Positions 1 through 11,812 of a DNA stretch of 64,000 nt are shown in pieces. Below the pieces are notes generated by a model that was given only the letters and a program-made list of their open reading frames with translations, was not told the DNA's origin and ran no database searches. Positions within the stretch are counted from its first letter, which is position 1, and each line of letters opens with the position of its first letter. Source of the stretch: Bolinopsis microptera. Taxonomy: Eukaryota > Ctenophora > Tentaculata > Lobata > Bolinopsidae. The DNA lies in contig NC_087076.1 of the NCBI RefSeq assembly GCF_026151205.1, positions 2,751,902-2,815,901 on the forward strand, in the 5' to 3' direction. A program made the position numbers and the translations under genes.

Positions 1-432
1 TGATTGCGAAATCGTGGGATTGATTGCACGTGATCCTTTGATGGACAGGGCTGAGTTTTTCAAATAATTCTGTGGCTGTATTGACGTACGTCAGAAATAT
101 TAAAAATATTGATTCTTTGATCAGCTATAATCATCACGGTTGATGTATTAGTGCATGCCTCAAATCGCTTTAAAGCCAAAGATTTTCTGAATATATTCAC
201 AGGTTTTACCTAAATGTTTTACTCCATCTTGTGATCTTTTTGTGTTCATTTTCCGATTTCTCTGTGTTGATTTGTGCCCGTACAATTATACTATGATTAT
301 ACTTTAACTTGCATGTGCTTTCTGTAAAAACGTCGCCCAACTTGGGCTCATTCAGCTGATTACCTTGAACTATTTCTCCGAACTGAATGATGTAAAGTGA
401 AAGAAAAACTGAAACTGGAGCTACCAATTCAG

Positions 433-892
433 GAAGACGGCGTCTATGTGCACGGTCTATTTATTGAAGGTGCAATCTGGGACAGGACTGAAAAGATGAT
501 GGGTGAAGCGGCCCCCAAGATATTGTACGATACGATACCTGTAGTATGGCTTAAACCTGCGGAGAAAAAGAATATATCCAAAGAAGGGATTTACGAGGTA
601 AGAACTGAAACATTTGAGTGAAATTAGATAACTAAACTTTTTTACCTTTACCTTATCAAGAAAAAAAAAGATTGGATTCCGTTCAATTCTGTTTATGTTA
701 AAGTTGGAACACATTTTAACTCATTTCATCCTTATACAGGCGCCTGTCTACAAGACATCTGAAAGAAGAGGAACTTTGTCTACCACAGGACACTCTACAA
801 ACTTTGTAATGTTCATGATGATGAAATCAGACAAGCCACAGGAGCATTGGGTGAATAGAGGTGTAGCACTATTAACTCAGCTGGATGATTAG
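433..892 (+). CDS. Axonemal dynein heavy chain, C-terminal two exons (partial)
   Basis: This is the 3' end of an axonemal dynein heavy chain, the ATP-driven motor of the inner or outer arms of cilia. Two exons are seen, 433-597 and 740-892, both in phase 0, joined by a GT/AG intron (donor GAG|GTAAGA, acceptor TTATACAG). The first encodes the C-terminal barrel segment starting [18 protein letters not shown]. The second encodes [20 protein letters not shown], a nearly invariant dynein heavy-chain signature, and ends [14 protein letters not shown] then TAG, matching the family's usual C-terminus. Resemblance is strongest to the DNAH3/DNAH7/DNAH12 single-headed inner-arm group, but about 105 residues cannot settle the paralogue. 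The rest of the gene lies to the left of the window. Bases 1-432 look like intron. An upstream ATG near 397 is probably not a start, because the family protein continues N-terminally. Confidence 0.93.
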
Positions 893-2550
893 AAACCACA
901 TAATGGGCTATTTAGAGACCAACTGGCATGATTCAGTTCTGAGGCAATTTCATGTTCTAATCAGATGAGATCATGATGGTCACGCCAGACTGCGAGTATT
1001 GCAGATAGTTGCAGAACCTAGCAACCGTCCTTACTCATGCATTTACCAGACTTAAGACTAGTCTTTGAAGAGACCTCGTGACTGATGAAGATTTTTGCAA
1101 TTGAGGTTTGGTGACCCTCATATTATAGTTTTAGTCGGATCATGCGACGTTAAACGTTTACTGCTCCTCTGTTGCCAGCAAGTGCGTCATCTCACAGTAG
1201 AGAACAAAGGATTAAAGAGCGCACTAACAGTGAAATGGAGTAGACAATTGGGCTTTTGTAAACGCTGGGAAATAGGGCTGCCTTGTTTTGAAATTTAGTG
1301 TTCAGATACTACTGCATAGTGCATAACATATGAAGTTGCGCTCCAGTTTCTTTCTTTCAGCAGGGAGCTGCTAATTCAGCACATTTTTTCATTGTTGATA
1401 AAGTTTTGTTGTACTTTCGAGCTTGAAGTTCACAATCTACTGGATTTAAGAATGGTAAAGGGAACCTCTCATTCAACAAAAAGAAAGATGAGGTCAAAAT
1501 CTCTTTCATTTGGGGCTGTTGGACGGTAAGCAGTGATTTACTTGCATCTATAATTATTGATGAATATGATACTATAATTAATAGATGTTTTATTTTATAC
1601 GGTCTTTTGATATAAGAGTTTTTCACAAATATTAGTACAGTTGTGGCTAACGGGGATGAATATCTCTTCTCTGATCGAGTTTTATCTACAGATTACTGTG
1701 TTTGTGGTAACACGGTCCAGTGTTACATTTACAATACTGTTATGTTATATTATTAATAGCAACTTAGTTTTGTAAAAAGTGTACAGATATATACTTATAT
1801 AGTAATCACATTTTCTATGAAAAATTGCCTTTTGCCTTCTACACAATATAATAACATGATGCATAAGATCTGCCTGAGATTTGTCGGAATATTCCACATT
1901 TATGCAGTTATGAGAGAGAAGGATAATTTTGCAGTGATGGTCATGTTTATGGTGTTGTTTTACAGACTTCACAATTCCGGTACACAGTACACTCAAATAT
2001 AATCTGATAAGGTTGAGCGACTAGTACAAGATCCCTCTTGCGTCAAAGAGGGATCAAAGTAAAGTGAAGTAAAATAAAGTGGATAAAAATAAGTAGATAA
2101 AGTAAAGTAAAGTGGTTAAAAAGGATGTTAAACAATAAACATATTCGTGCGTGCAACGACTATCGTTTTCTAAAAGCTTGTAAAAGAGTTCTCATGGCTG
2201 CAGCAAATCACTGGTACATTCTACAGAATAGAAGAATTCAGTAACATGAGTTTAGCATAGTAATTAAAAGTAAGGCGAAAGCGATCTAAAACACATTATT
2301 GGACCAAGTTCATTTAAAAAACCTTAACTGCAGACTTTTAAGAAAATATAAATTCTGAAGAACATTTGTGCAAAGTTATCAACGAGAAGCAGAGGCCTTA
2401 AAGTTTGTAGAAATTATGAGGAAGAGGTAACATTATATTTATCAAGGATGGCCAATAAAAGGGTCTGGACTGTTCAAATGGTACACCACTATGGCTAAAT
2501 ACCGTACATTAGTACATAACGACCTCATTTAGTAATCAGTCTATTATCGG

Positions 2551-2642
2551 GGTGTGCCTATAGTGTATAATGGTATGTAAGGTGTGCCTATAGTGTATAA
2601 TGGTATGTAAGGGGTGTGCCTATAGTGTATAATGGTATGTAA
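2551..2642. repeat. 30-bp tandem repeat, three copies
   Basis: A unit beginning GGTGTGCCTATAGTGTATAA occurs three times almost perfectly (2551-2580, 2581-2610 and 2613-2642). A two-base insertion precedes the third copy. It is a recent local tandem duplication of unknown function. Confidence 0.9.
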
Positions 2643-5600
2643 GGTGTGACTCATTACCTGATATACAAGGCGGCGCATTTTCCAATCATTTGAAAGTCGA
2701 CAGTTTTCCCTCCAACATTATGAACATTGAGTGAAAGTGTGAACTTAAGGAAAACCTGTAAGACCTGTAAAAGAGCTTGTAGAGCACAAGGAAGAGGCTG
2801 GTACAGAGATAAAATGCAGATGTACACACGCTTTCATTTGTCAAGCCAGGGAGCGCAAGAGAGAGGGCTTAGCGTGGGTTGGTCAGTGCAGTTAAGTTAT
2901 CAAATTCTACATTTAATCTACGAGCAAGAGAATGGTGGTCGTTATAAGTAGAATAGAATATAAGAAAAAGCAACATATTCAAGATTCAAGTCACAAGCTA
3001 GAACATTGCATATTATCGTGAGTGGAGTCTCCAACTTGGATAATTGCAATTAAGGGAATTAAGATTAAGATCATAACAAATCTCGTGACAGTGACGTCAC
3101 TCATTTTAGACAGATCCTATACTCGATAATATATTCATATTTCAGACCTTGTATCGGGTACTTAATTAATAGCTAATTTATGCTCCGAATAGAATCTAGA
3201 AATAAACTATTACATAATGTATAGCGATGCATGCTAATTGCTAGTAGGAGAATAAAGACGACCCCTCTGCTTTGTATCAAAATAAAGGCGGCAGAGGGGG
3301 CTTAGAATTTAAACTCATACGGAGAAAAATGTAATAATACAAATCCCTTCGAAAGCACTGAAAACACAGACCGCACTACGAATTACGAGGTTGCATCAAA
3401 ATAAAAGCAAAATTGAACTCTTCCATTTCAACAGAAGAGCACAGTGAATTTCGGCGTTTGTTGGTGGCCGACTCTAACCATAACATGACGTTAAAGTGCG
3501 GTAGTTAGAGACTACGAGATGCAGGCTGGGAGATTGGCCATGTCAACAGTGACTAACGAGCCTCAGATTTACGATTACAGACTACCTATGTAGTTAGTGG
3601 ACATTATTAGGCTGAGTTAGCAAACCTTCTCAATTAACTACCTCCACGTCACTTCAGCGAATCTCAGGTAAGGTTAAGAGGACTGTAGAAAGTATATGGT
3701 TATAATGCCATAATACGCCATATAAATAATACACTATAAGCTTTGTATTTGTCTCGGCAGACGGTTCGCTGACCTATAGTCTTAGTGGACAGAAAATCAC
3801 AGTTGTCATAGCTACGGTTTCTACATTGTAAAGTTTAATATAGTAATTGGTAGATAAGTATGTCGAGACTAGTTGTTCTTAAATATAAGAACGTGTGTTT
3901 TGCGAATGTTCCGATTACGTGCACGTGCAAAAAACACACGTCGCAGAGAAAAGAGTCTAAGTGGAGAAAATGACCAATAGGATGTGGCGAGGAAACACTG
4001 TGTATTGTGTGTACTCATTGTGGTAAACGAGCGATCAGGAGTATAAGGTAGCGAGTAACGACACACTGCTCAGTAACATCTTTAATGGCTTTGTGTAGCC
4101 ATGATAGAACCCAGCGTTAGATGCCACAAACCAGTACACTGGCTGGATAATAGTTATATTGGAAGAAAAGATTCATCTGAAGCTTAAAAAGCACAAAACA
4201 GATTAACATTTTACACCTGTGTAAGGGTAACATATGTATTGAGAGCTGGTGTAGATGGCAAAGGATTGTTGCACAACGTGGCAAGATAAAGACAGTACCA
4301 TTACATGACTAGGTGGTTAAGTGTTATACTATAGTGAGATCCCAGTGTGCGTGCTTCTGCAGAACATTATGATAATTTTATGAGATCTCAGCCGGCACCG
4401 GGACTATTAGTAGCCGGCTATACAGCCGGCACCTGGACTTGGCACTTGTCTGGAGCCGCCTCCAGACTACATTATAAGGTAACATCATCTGCATCATGAT
4501 CATCTCACGCGTGTAGAAGCTGCTCGTGTTTTTATGGTCGTAGCCCTGGTAACACTTGAATATTCAACATCACCCTGTGTTTTGTAAAACGTTCTTCTGT
4601 TCATTGAACGAAGTCTAAGTGGAGGTGCTCTTAGGATCTCCTTTAATCAGTTGTCAGTGTAATTACAAGGATGTTGTAATGTGAAAAACAATCAATGGTA
4701 ACGTTGAAAGTTGGGACATCTAAAATTGAAAGTAGAACGAACTATCAATACAATTTAACCGAAAAGGAACAAGGCAATCTTTCTTTAACCAGTTTGTAAT
4801 ACTCCACATTTATAGTAGACCATGTGTTAGTAATCACCATGGTCCGTTCGACAGACTCAAACTTTAGCGGTACAGAAAATACAGAGTTATTTACCAGAAC
4901 GGATATTGCGTAAGAATTGACGTGTTCTCGTGTACACTGAATATAACAAAGCAAATACACTCAGCTCATGCAGAGTGCAGACCAGTTAGTCCTGCACATT
5001 CGTTTGTTAAGGCTCCCAATTGCAATCTTATATTAATCACCCAAATATATTTGTAATCAAAGCTTGTTTTCTCATCTTGCCCTTAACTTCATGGCTAGAG
5101 TCCGCCCATCTACGGTTAATTGTCTGAGAATTAACTTCTCGGTACCGGGATCCTTTAAACCTCTCTCTCTCTCTCTTTAAACCTACTCAGGGCTGGAGTC
5201 TATCTTTAATTCTTTAATATGTAGCAACATTGGCTGTTTCTCGACCTGCTTGAGATATTTACGTAGTTCTCTGCCGCATATTAATTCTACCTCTGTGACT
5301 CCTGACCAGTTTGACGTCGTGTTCCGTATTTTCTTTCAGCACAAATATGGTTATTAGGAGACTTAGGTAACGGTAAATGTTCTGCCCTAATACTCCTTCA
5401 TAATAATACTCCTTAATACTCCTTCCCCAGCTTTAACGACCATGCTGCGGTCTTTTTTGAGCTTGGGTTGGTATAAAACCTAAACATTAGAACTTTATTA
5501 ACGTATGGTGATAGAATTGGAAGTATTATTTGGGTCTGATACTTTCTGGCAAGCGTGGACTTGGGTAAATAATGATTCGTGTAATACGGACTACGGAGCC

Positions 5601-6108
5601 GTAGTATATTTGTGTATGGAAACTTCTGTTGCTATTCATCTATTGAATCAAGAGTTGGATATCTCGCATTAAGGTGTTACAATTCGCAAATGAGCTTGAA
5701 TTATTAAGCAACGAATAATAAAATATCTTTCCAAATTATTTACGCCGCTTTAAAACTGATTGTGTTCTCTCATCCATTAATTTTCATATGTGATTTAACT
5801 CCAGAACATTATGGAAGAATGAACCTAGTTATAGTGCGCAGTAAAATGCCTCTACGTCCCTGAAATCGTTAGCTTTGAAGATACTATTACTTCTTATCGG
5901 CCAAAGTTATACGATACCGATCCCTTTACTTTTAGTAAGAGTAGGTTTTTAAAGAGATATCCAGCACTTAGTGGGTAACTGGTAAGTAACCATGTTAACA
6001 TTGCTACAAATATCCTATATCAGTTCTTAACGGAATTGCTATTACATAATATTATAAGTACTATATTCTAGAATAGTCAGTCGAGTATCTCCTCCGTCAG
6101 ACGTGGAC

Positions 6109-6138
6109 ATCAACATTCAACATTCAACATTCAACATT
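6109..6138. repeat. 7-bp tandem repeat (ACATTCA)n
   Basis: About four copies of ACATTCA in tandem. It is a short microsatellite with no gene context. Confidence 0.85.
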
Positions 6139-7954
6139 GATTGCGAAACAATTTGTTGTTTGATTAACCCTTCGTTCATTAGTAAGTTATGACTGCCATT
6201 AATAGCTTTTATACCCTGCCTTTTTTATGCTGCCTCTCTTGAGTACGATAAGAGTCATTCTCGCAAGCTTAATTTTGTAAAAAGTCGATTGGAGTTGCAA
6301 CTTGCAGTTCAAATTATTAAAATAATAAGAATTTTACATTAGGTGCTAGTATTAGAAAATATTAAGATAATGAGTAATTATGAATTAATTATTAATTATT
6401 ATAAATGTCGTAACAATGTAATTTCATTTATTTTATACTTTTAAAAGTTTTAAAGAGTACTGCAGCAGTCAATGTTCAAAATATAAACGCGGTCAACAAA
6501 TATTGCCCCCATCTGTAAAATAAGATGGTCACCCAAACACAATAAATCTAAACGCATGGTAAACTATGCCCGCAATGTCAGAATATGATTATAAATGCAT
6601 CCGTGACAAGATGGGTAGCACAAAGAAAAAAATGAGAATAGAAAAAAAGATAATAAAAGAAAGAAGGATACTAGGATCCGCTGGTACTATTGTTTTGCTC
6701 ATTGTCTAGCATTTCCAGAGGTGGAGGTTAGGACAAGGAATGTGTTATTAGGATCTCATATTATTATATATATATATTATATATGGAATATTATATATGG
6801 AATGTTCTATTGTTTGCTGACGTTGGTGGATATATAAACGTCACAGTTAACTTCATACGCTTCATTAATCGGCAGTTAATTAATGAGTTACTGGTTTATT
6901 GCAGTCCTTAAGTTTATCGATACAGCAACCAAGGTGATGTGATCATCACTTATCTGGAGCTATACTGACTGCTACAAGAAGATAAGAAGGTATGTAATGG
7001 AAATCGGTAACTTCAAAAAATTTAAAGCGTCAAGTTTCCAAGGAATCAGGAAATAAGAATTGGTTATCGTCCCACTTCTTCCTAATTGTAACCTATATTT
7101 TGTGGACGGTCACGTGGTTACTGGTTATCCTGTGTCTACCTCCCTAAACCGCACCCCCTTATTGGTAAATCGGTAATTATTTAAAATATTACTAATTTAG
7201 TAATTTATGTGGATTTTGGTAGTACATCCTTATTCCTTGGACCCTAATGAACAGTTTTAAACGCTCAAACCTGTGCCATGTTTAGTAATTCCTAACCTGG
7301 ACTAATAACGGTAATGGCAATTTTAATAGCTCCTGCTTGTTATTTTGTAGTGGTCACCGCAGCTTAACTATGATATAATTTCGTTAACGGTCCAAAGACG
7401 GTACTAATACTGTAGCTCGACATAAGCCACCTACCAGTTATCTCACTTCAGACTCGTTTAATCAGATAATTAAAACACCTGATGTTTCAAGAGGTCTATA
7501 AAGTCACCGCAATATTAATGAGCATCACAGTTCAGAGTAGTACATGCTGATGTAATCTTGTGGGTAGTTAGACTTGCAGTAGAATAGGTCAACACGCTCC
7601 CATTATAACTGGTACACACTGTACCAGATCTTTTATTGTCACCACCAGACCCAACATTCAATCGTCTTGATTAAGAAACTTGTATGGGGAGGGAGGGAGC
7701 CAGCACCTACCTATATATTATGCCACAAGACAACCTCGCATACAAAACTAGGCGACAGTTCTAGCTATTGCTTTATTGGTTTTGTCGCGGTGTGTTTACT
7801 AGAACACTCGATCTGAGCGCTTCTCACAGGCAGTCTCACGGCGGTCTTCAACAAGGGTGAGTATTTCTTTTTTTAGACTTTGAAGTTAAATCAGTTCGAC
7901 TGATTACCGATGAAATTGTTGTAACATTTTCTGACACTGCTTCAAAAAACAGTT

Positions 7955-7991
7955 ACTTTGAGCATAATGTTACTAACATTATGCTCAAAGT
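7955..7991. repeat. Perfect 37-bp palindrome
   Basis: ACTTTGAGCATAATGTTA is followed by a single C and its exact reverse complement, giving 18-bp arms with a one-base centre. It may be the core of a small fold-back element or a cruciform-prone site. No flanking duplication was found. Confidence 0.85.
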
Positions 7992-9339
7992 CATTGTTAG
8001 CCCCGACAAGGTTTAGCTGAAGTTTTTGAAGCTATTCCATGAATCGAATATTGTGACAAACAGTGTGTGAAGACCAGAATGAAATTTCTAAATGATATTG
8101 AAAAATATAAAATAACTTTTGACCGATCACCCACAAAACATATAGGTCATCTACTCATGTTACTCTTTATACAATTATTTCCTGTTTGAAAATTTTGATT
8201 TATCAAAACACGTGAATTATTTAAATGTTACAAGATCAAGGCAAGTACATGATTATACAGATTTACAAATCATAAACTTGCCTTAAAAATGGCCAATTAA
8301 ATACTCAAATCGTATGTCGAGGTTATTTTTATTCGCAACTGTAGATAAATTTCGATTTAACAATACTCTGATCTAACTATTCATGTCATGAGAGGTTGTT
8401 TTTATTCTAAGTGAGTAAGTAAAGTGAGTAAGTATTAAGTACATCCTTTTCCTCTCACCGTATAATGGGCTAATCTATCTAAATTAGGCGCGTGGCTGCC
8501 CTATAGCGAGCTGCGAGCATGGTACCACTTCAGTGTCTGCCCTATAGCGAGCTATAGGTAGCTTACCACTTCATATCAAGGTTGTGGCCACGTTCTAAAT
8601 AGTTTCTCAGTTCTCTTTTGCACGTGCTGTATTACAGTTTTGTGTCACATTCCCTCTACAGAGCGATTGTGTCTGTTATACTGTGTGTAGCGTATAAACT
8701 GGTTAGCAAGACTGATTTACATGCTAACTTGTTGGCTAGCTGATTAGGTATTTGTTTGCCGGTATAGAGTAAATTAGAACTGAAATAGTTAATCGAGTCG
8801 TTGGTTGGCTAGACTCAATAAAAGTAAAATAAGTTGTTTACCAAGTTAACAACTTCCGGGACCTCTTAATTAACGACACGACCAGCATATTCTAATAATA
8901 TTCAGTTACAGAATGACATGAAATGCAGTACTCTGCGGTACTTTAACTTGAGTTAATGAGGCGTACTTTTTATAATCAATTAGTTAATCTTTTGTTTAGC
9001 CTAATGTGGACTTATGTTTGTCGGCCATGTTTGTAATTGTAAACGACAATATCCCGATTTGCTTTTCATTCGAGATCTTCGTTACGACTGCAATCCTAGT
9101 TCGACCTAGACAAAAATGTCATTTGCATCGTTTATTTATTTATTTATTTAGAGTCCAAACTAGAAAACAAGAATTTTCCAATCATACTTGGTCTACTTTA
9201 AGATCAATTTACAGTGAACTAATAGTAAGTAGTACTAATAATATAAGTTACTCAACAGTCATTACGTCACCAGTTATTACGTCTGTTACTCTAATCATCA
9301 ACAGGCCATTGATAGAACATCTTACCTATCTTCCACGTT

Positions 9340-10300
9340 GTCACGCAGCGATATCATTTATAGGAGTGATATCTCCGTGGGTTTGTTCGTTCGTAATGTA
9401 CACTTAATCAAGAAAACAGTAGTGGTTACGGGACTGGTTTTTTTGGTATGGTACTGACAAACTTAGAAGAAGCTAAATAACTTAGGTTTTTTAATCGACC
9501 TGTGGTAAGTGGTTTGATTAGGGGGGAAGGGGGGGGGGGGGTCCACATGGAAATTTTCTCAAAATCGATTTTTTAGTTGTTTCTAATAGAGGAGAGTGAT
9601 GTCTATCAGATGCTTTTAATCCCATAGAAAAACATTGTTCCTAAAAATTATTGCCGGTCAAAGGTCAGCGCTTGTGTGTAATTGTATTGCGCAAGGGATT
9701 TTTGATCGCGCGTCCTGAAAATCGACTCTAAAAATCTATCTTCTCCTACATTTTTTGAGCAATCACTCTGAAACTTTCAGGATATGTTCTAGGGACCATT
9801 TAGAAGAGATAAGCCGGATGGAATTTTGAGATAGGCCTTTAAAACAATTTTATTCGATTTTGAAAATCTTGGACCTCGAAAAACGAGGTCCAAGATTTTC
9901 AAAATCGAATAAAAATTTTTAGGACGATTTTTAGGACGCGCGATCAAAAATCCCTTGCGCAATACAATTAGACACAAGCTCTGACCTTTGACCGGCAATA
10001 ATTTCGGCTAGGAACAATATTTTTCTATGGGATTAAAAGCATCTGATAGACATCACTCCCCTCTATTAGAAACAACTAAAAAATCGATTTTGAGAAAATT
10101 TCCATGAGGACCCCCCCTGCCCCCTTAATCAAACCACTTACCTCAGGTCGATTAAAAAAACCTAAGTTATTTAGCTTCTTCTAAGTTTGTCAGTACCATA
10201 CAACAAAAAAACCAGTCCCGTAACCACTACTGTTTTTTTGATTAAGTGTACATTACGAACGAACAAACCCACGGAGATATTACTCCTAGATAAATGATAT
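9340..10300. mobile_element. Long fold-back element, about 960 bp
   Basis: Two arms of about 360-375 bp are near-perfect reverse complements: about 9349-9715 and 9930-10300. They start with sequences such as AGTGATATCTCCGTGGGTTT on the left and the matching complement on the right, and both include a G-run/C-run and the tract AAAATCGATTTTTTAGTTGT. The loop contains a second hairpin at about 9848-9912 whose arms (TTGAAAATCTTGGACCTCG and complement) are separated by only a few bases. There is no transposase-like frame. This is a MITE or fold-back transposon, or a recent inverted duplication. Open frames inside it on either strand are by-products of the repeat. Confidence 0.8.
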
Positions 10301-10303
10301 AAT

Positions 10304-10412
10304 TTTGAGATAGGCCTTTAAAAATGTTTTATTCGATTTTGAAAATCTTGGACCTCGTTTTTGAAAAAATTTCCACGAGGACCCCCCCCCCCCTGCCCCC
10401 TTAATGGTTTTA
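10304..10412. repeat. Partial third copy of the fold-back element
   Basis: Directly next to the palindrome, TTTTGAGATAGGCCTTTAAA and TCGATTTTGAAAATCTTGGA recur in the same order as in the loop at about 9820-9885. They then jump to the C-run segment. This is an internally deleted direct repeat, consistent with a rearranged or nested copy. Confidence 0.75.
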
Positions 10413-10450
10413 ACCCCCAATGTGATACGAACGTTTATCACCTTCGGTCC

Positions 10451-10498
<48 letters not shown>

Positions 10499-10520
10499 GT
10501 CTCTCTCTCTCTCTCTCTCT
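10451..10520. repeat. (CT)n microsatellite
   Basis: A CT dinucleotide tract interrupted by a few GT steps (CTGTCTCTGTCTCTGTCT). Confidence 0.9.
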
Positions 10521-11575
10521 CAGCTTTACTGCATAAATAGTTAATTTGACAGCTGAGCCGCAGGATTGCCTATTACTATTGGATACGTGAGGGCACTCAT
10601 AATTTTTAAATTAAATTTACTTAAATGAAGCTTTCGACTGAGTGGGTTCATACTTTTGCACCGTTTTAAGTGCGACAGTTAAACTAGTTCTTAAATATTA
10701 CTGATCCATTTAATTCGGATAATCTGCAACTGCTGATCTTTAAGTAATCAAAAATTAGACATAATTAATAATCATGAAGCTAACAAATCGGAATAATATG
10801 GCAGGCCTTTTCAGGATATCTGATTACTTACCAAGTTACCACTGCCAATAGATCAACATCAACAGCTCAACTCGTTTATTAGGGTTTATACAGGATGTTC
10901 TCTATTTCCCACTTGTTTTCTAGCTTTATGCTCGGTAATCGGTATCTGGTGGGTACATGTTTTTTGCTGCTTTGAAAACGAGCGTTTCTCTAGAAATACA
11001 GAATTGTGGTCAAGGAGCTGGTGTCTCATTGTAAGTGTAATTTACGGAAGTAGCCCCACATAAGAAGGTTTTTACTGGAATACGAAGTCTCGAACATTCT
11101 CTTAAATATGGAGATCTTGGGTCCAATTAATGCTATTCGTCACTCATTTCGTTCATATGATCTGTTTACCATCATGTCATAAGTATTCCGCGAATGGGTC
11201 GGGCTTCTTGGATACTGCATAATTTACTTAAAATCCATGTCAATTTTAAAACTCAGAAGCCTGTGAGATGTACAAACTGTTTTCGACCCAACAGGGAATC
11301 ACGAAATTAAGATATTATGGTATACATGACTCTGGCAACTAGTATGATGTCACGTTACAACTAGTATGATGTCACGTGCAGAAGAATTAAACCCTCTCAC
11401 AGCAGATAACAATATATCCGTCCTAATTTCTTAGATTAAACAATTATAAATCTGGTTTCTTTTATACTTCTCTTTGATTCTGTCAACTTCAGTAAATTGA
11501 CAGCCATTTGTTTGCATTTCTTATCTCATAATTTTCTTAACCAGGCTAATAAATGTTCTATTTTTAAATATTTAC

Positions 11576-11812
11576 CTAACCACATGACTTTTCTCCACCA
11601 ATTTTCTGAACGATTTTATTCGCACGCCGTATTTGTCCAACATCTCTATTCTGTAATCACGAAATGACCTCAATTTCAAGTAGAAGATTATAAACATCAG
11701 TATGATTGTCCACAAGTCCATGAAAAGCTTCGGGCCAGGGTTGAACTTTGAGCAGTGGACACCAAAGGAGCAGACAGAGCAGAGTTTTGTTGATTTCAGT
11801 AGTCTGTACCGT
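11576..11812 (-). CDS. Orphan exon encoding a membrane segment (unidentified)
   Basis: On the minus strand a 237-base open segment sits between a good acceptor (TTTAGTTTCGTTTAG) and a good donor (TTAG|GTAAAT), phase 2 to phase 2, with no internal stop. It encodes FNPGPKLFMDLWTIILMFII followed by FYLKLRSF and a basic region, so one transmembrane helix is likely. The family is not recognised and no neighbouring exon was joined to it. The balanced splice sites and the hydrophobic helix favour a real exon, but a chance open frame is possible. Confidence 0.35.

Larger units (their letters stand above)
893..7700. other. Gene-free stretch after the dynein gene
   Basis: No open frame here resembles a known protein and none has convincing paired splice sites. 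The DNA is AT-rich with small tandem repeats (listed separately), short CT runs at 5161-5178 and an AT-rich patch at 6765-6800. Around 4391-4450 there is a small cluster of repeated CCGGC motifs. An imperfect AAAGTA-rich purine tract lies at 2046-2115. It may hold regulatory DNA or decayed transposons that cannot be identified by eye. Confidence 0.6.

Noticed and set aside
9006-9407. 133-codon open frame
   Set aside because: It runs into the arm of the large palindrome, has no recognisable domain and no splice context.
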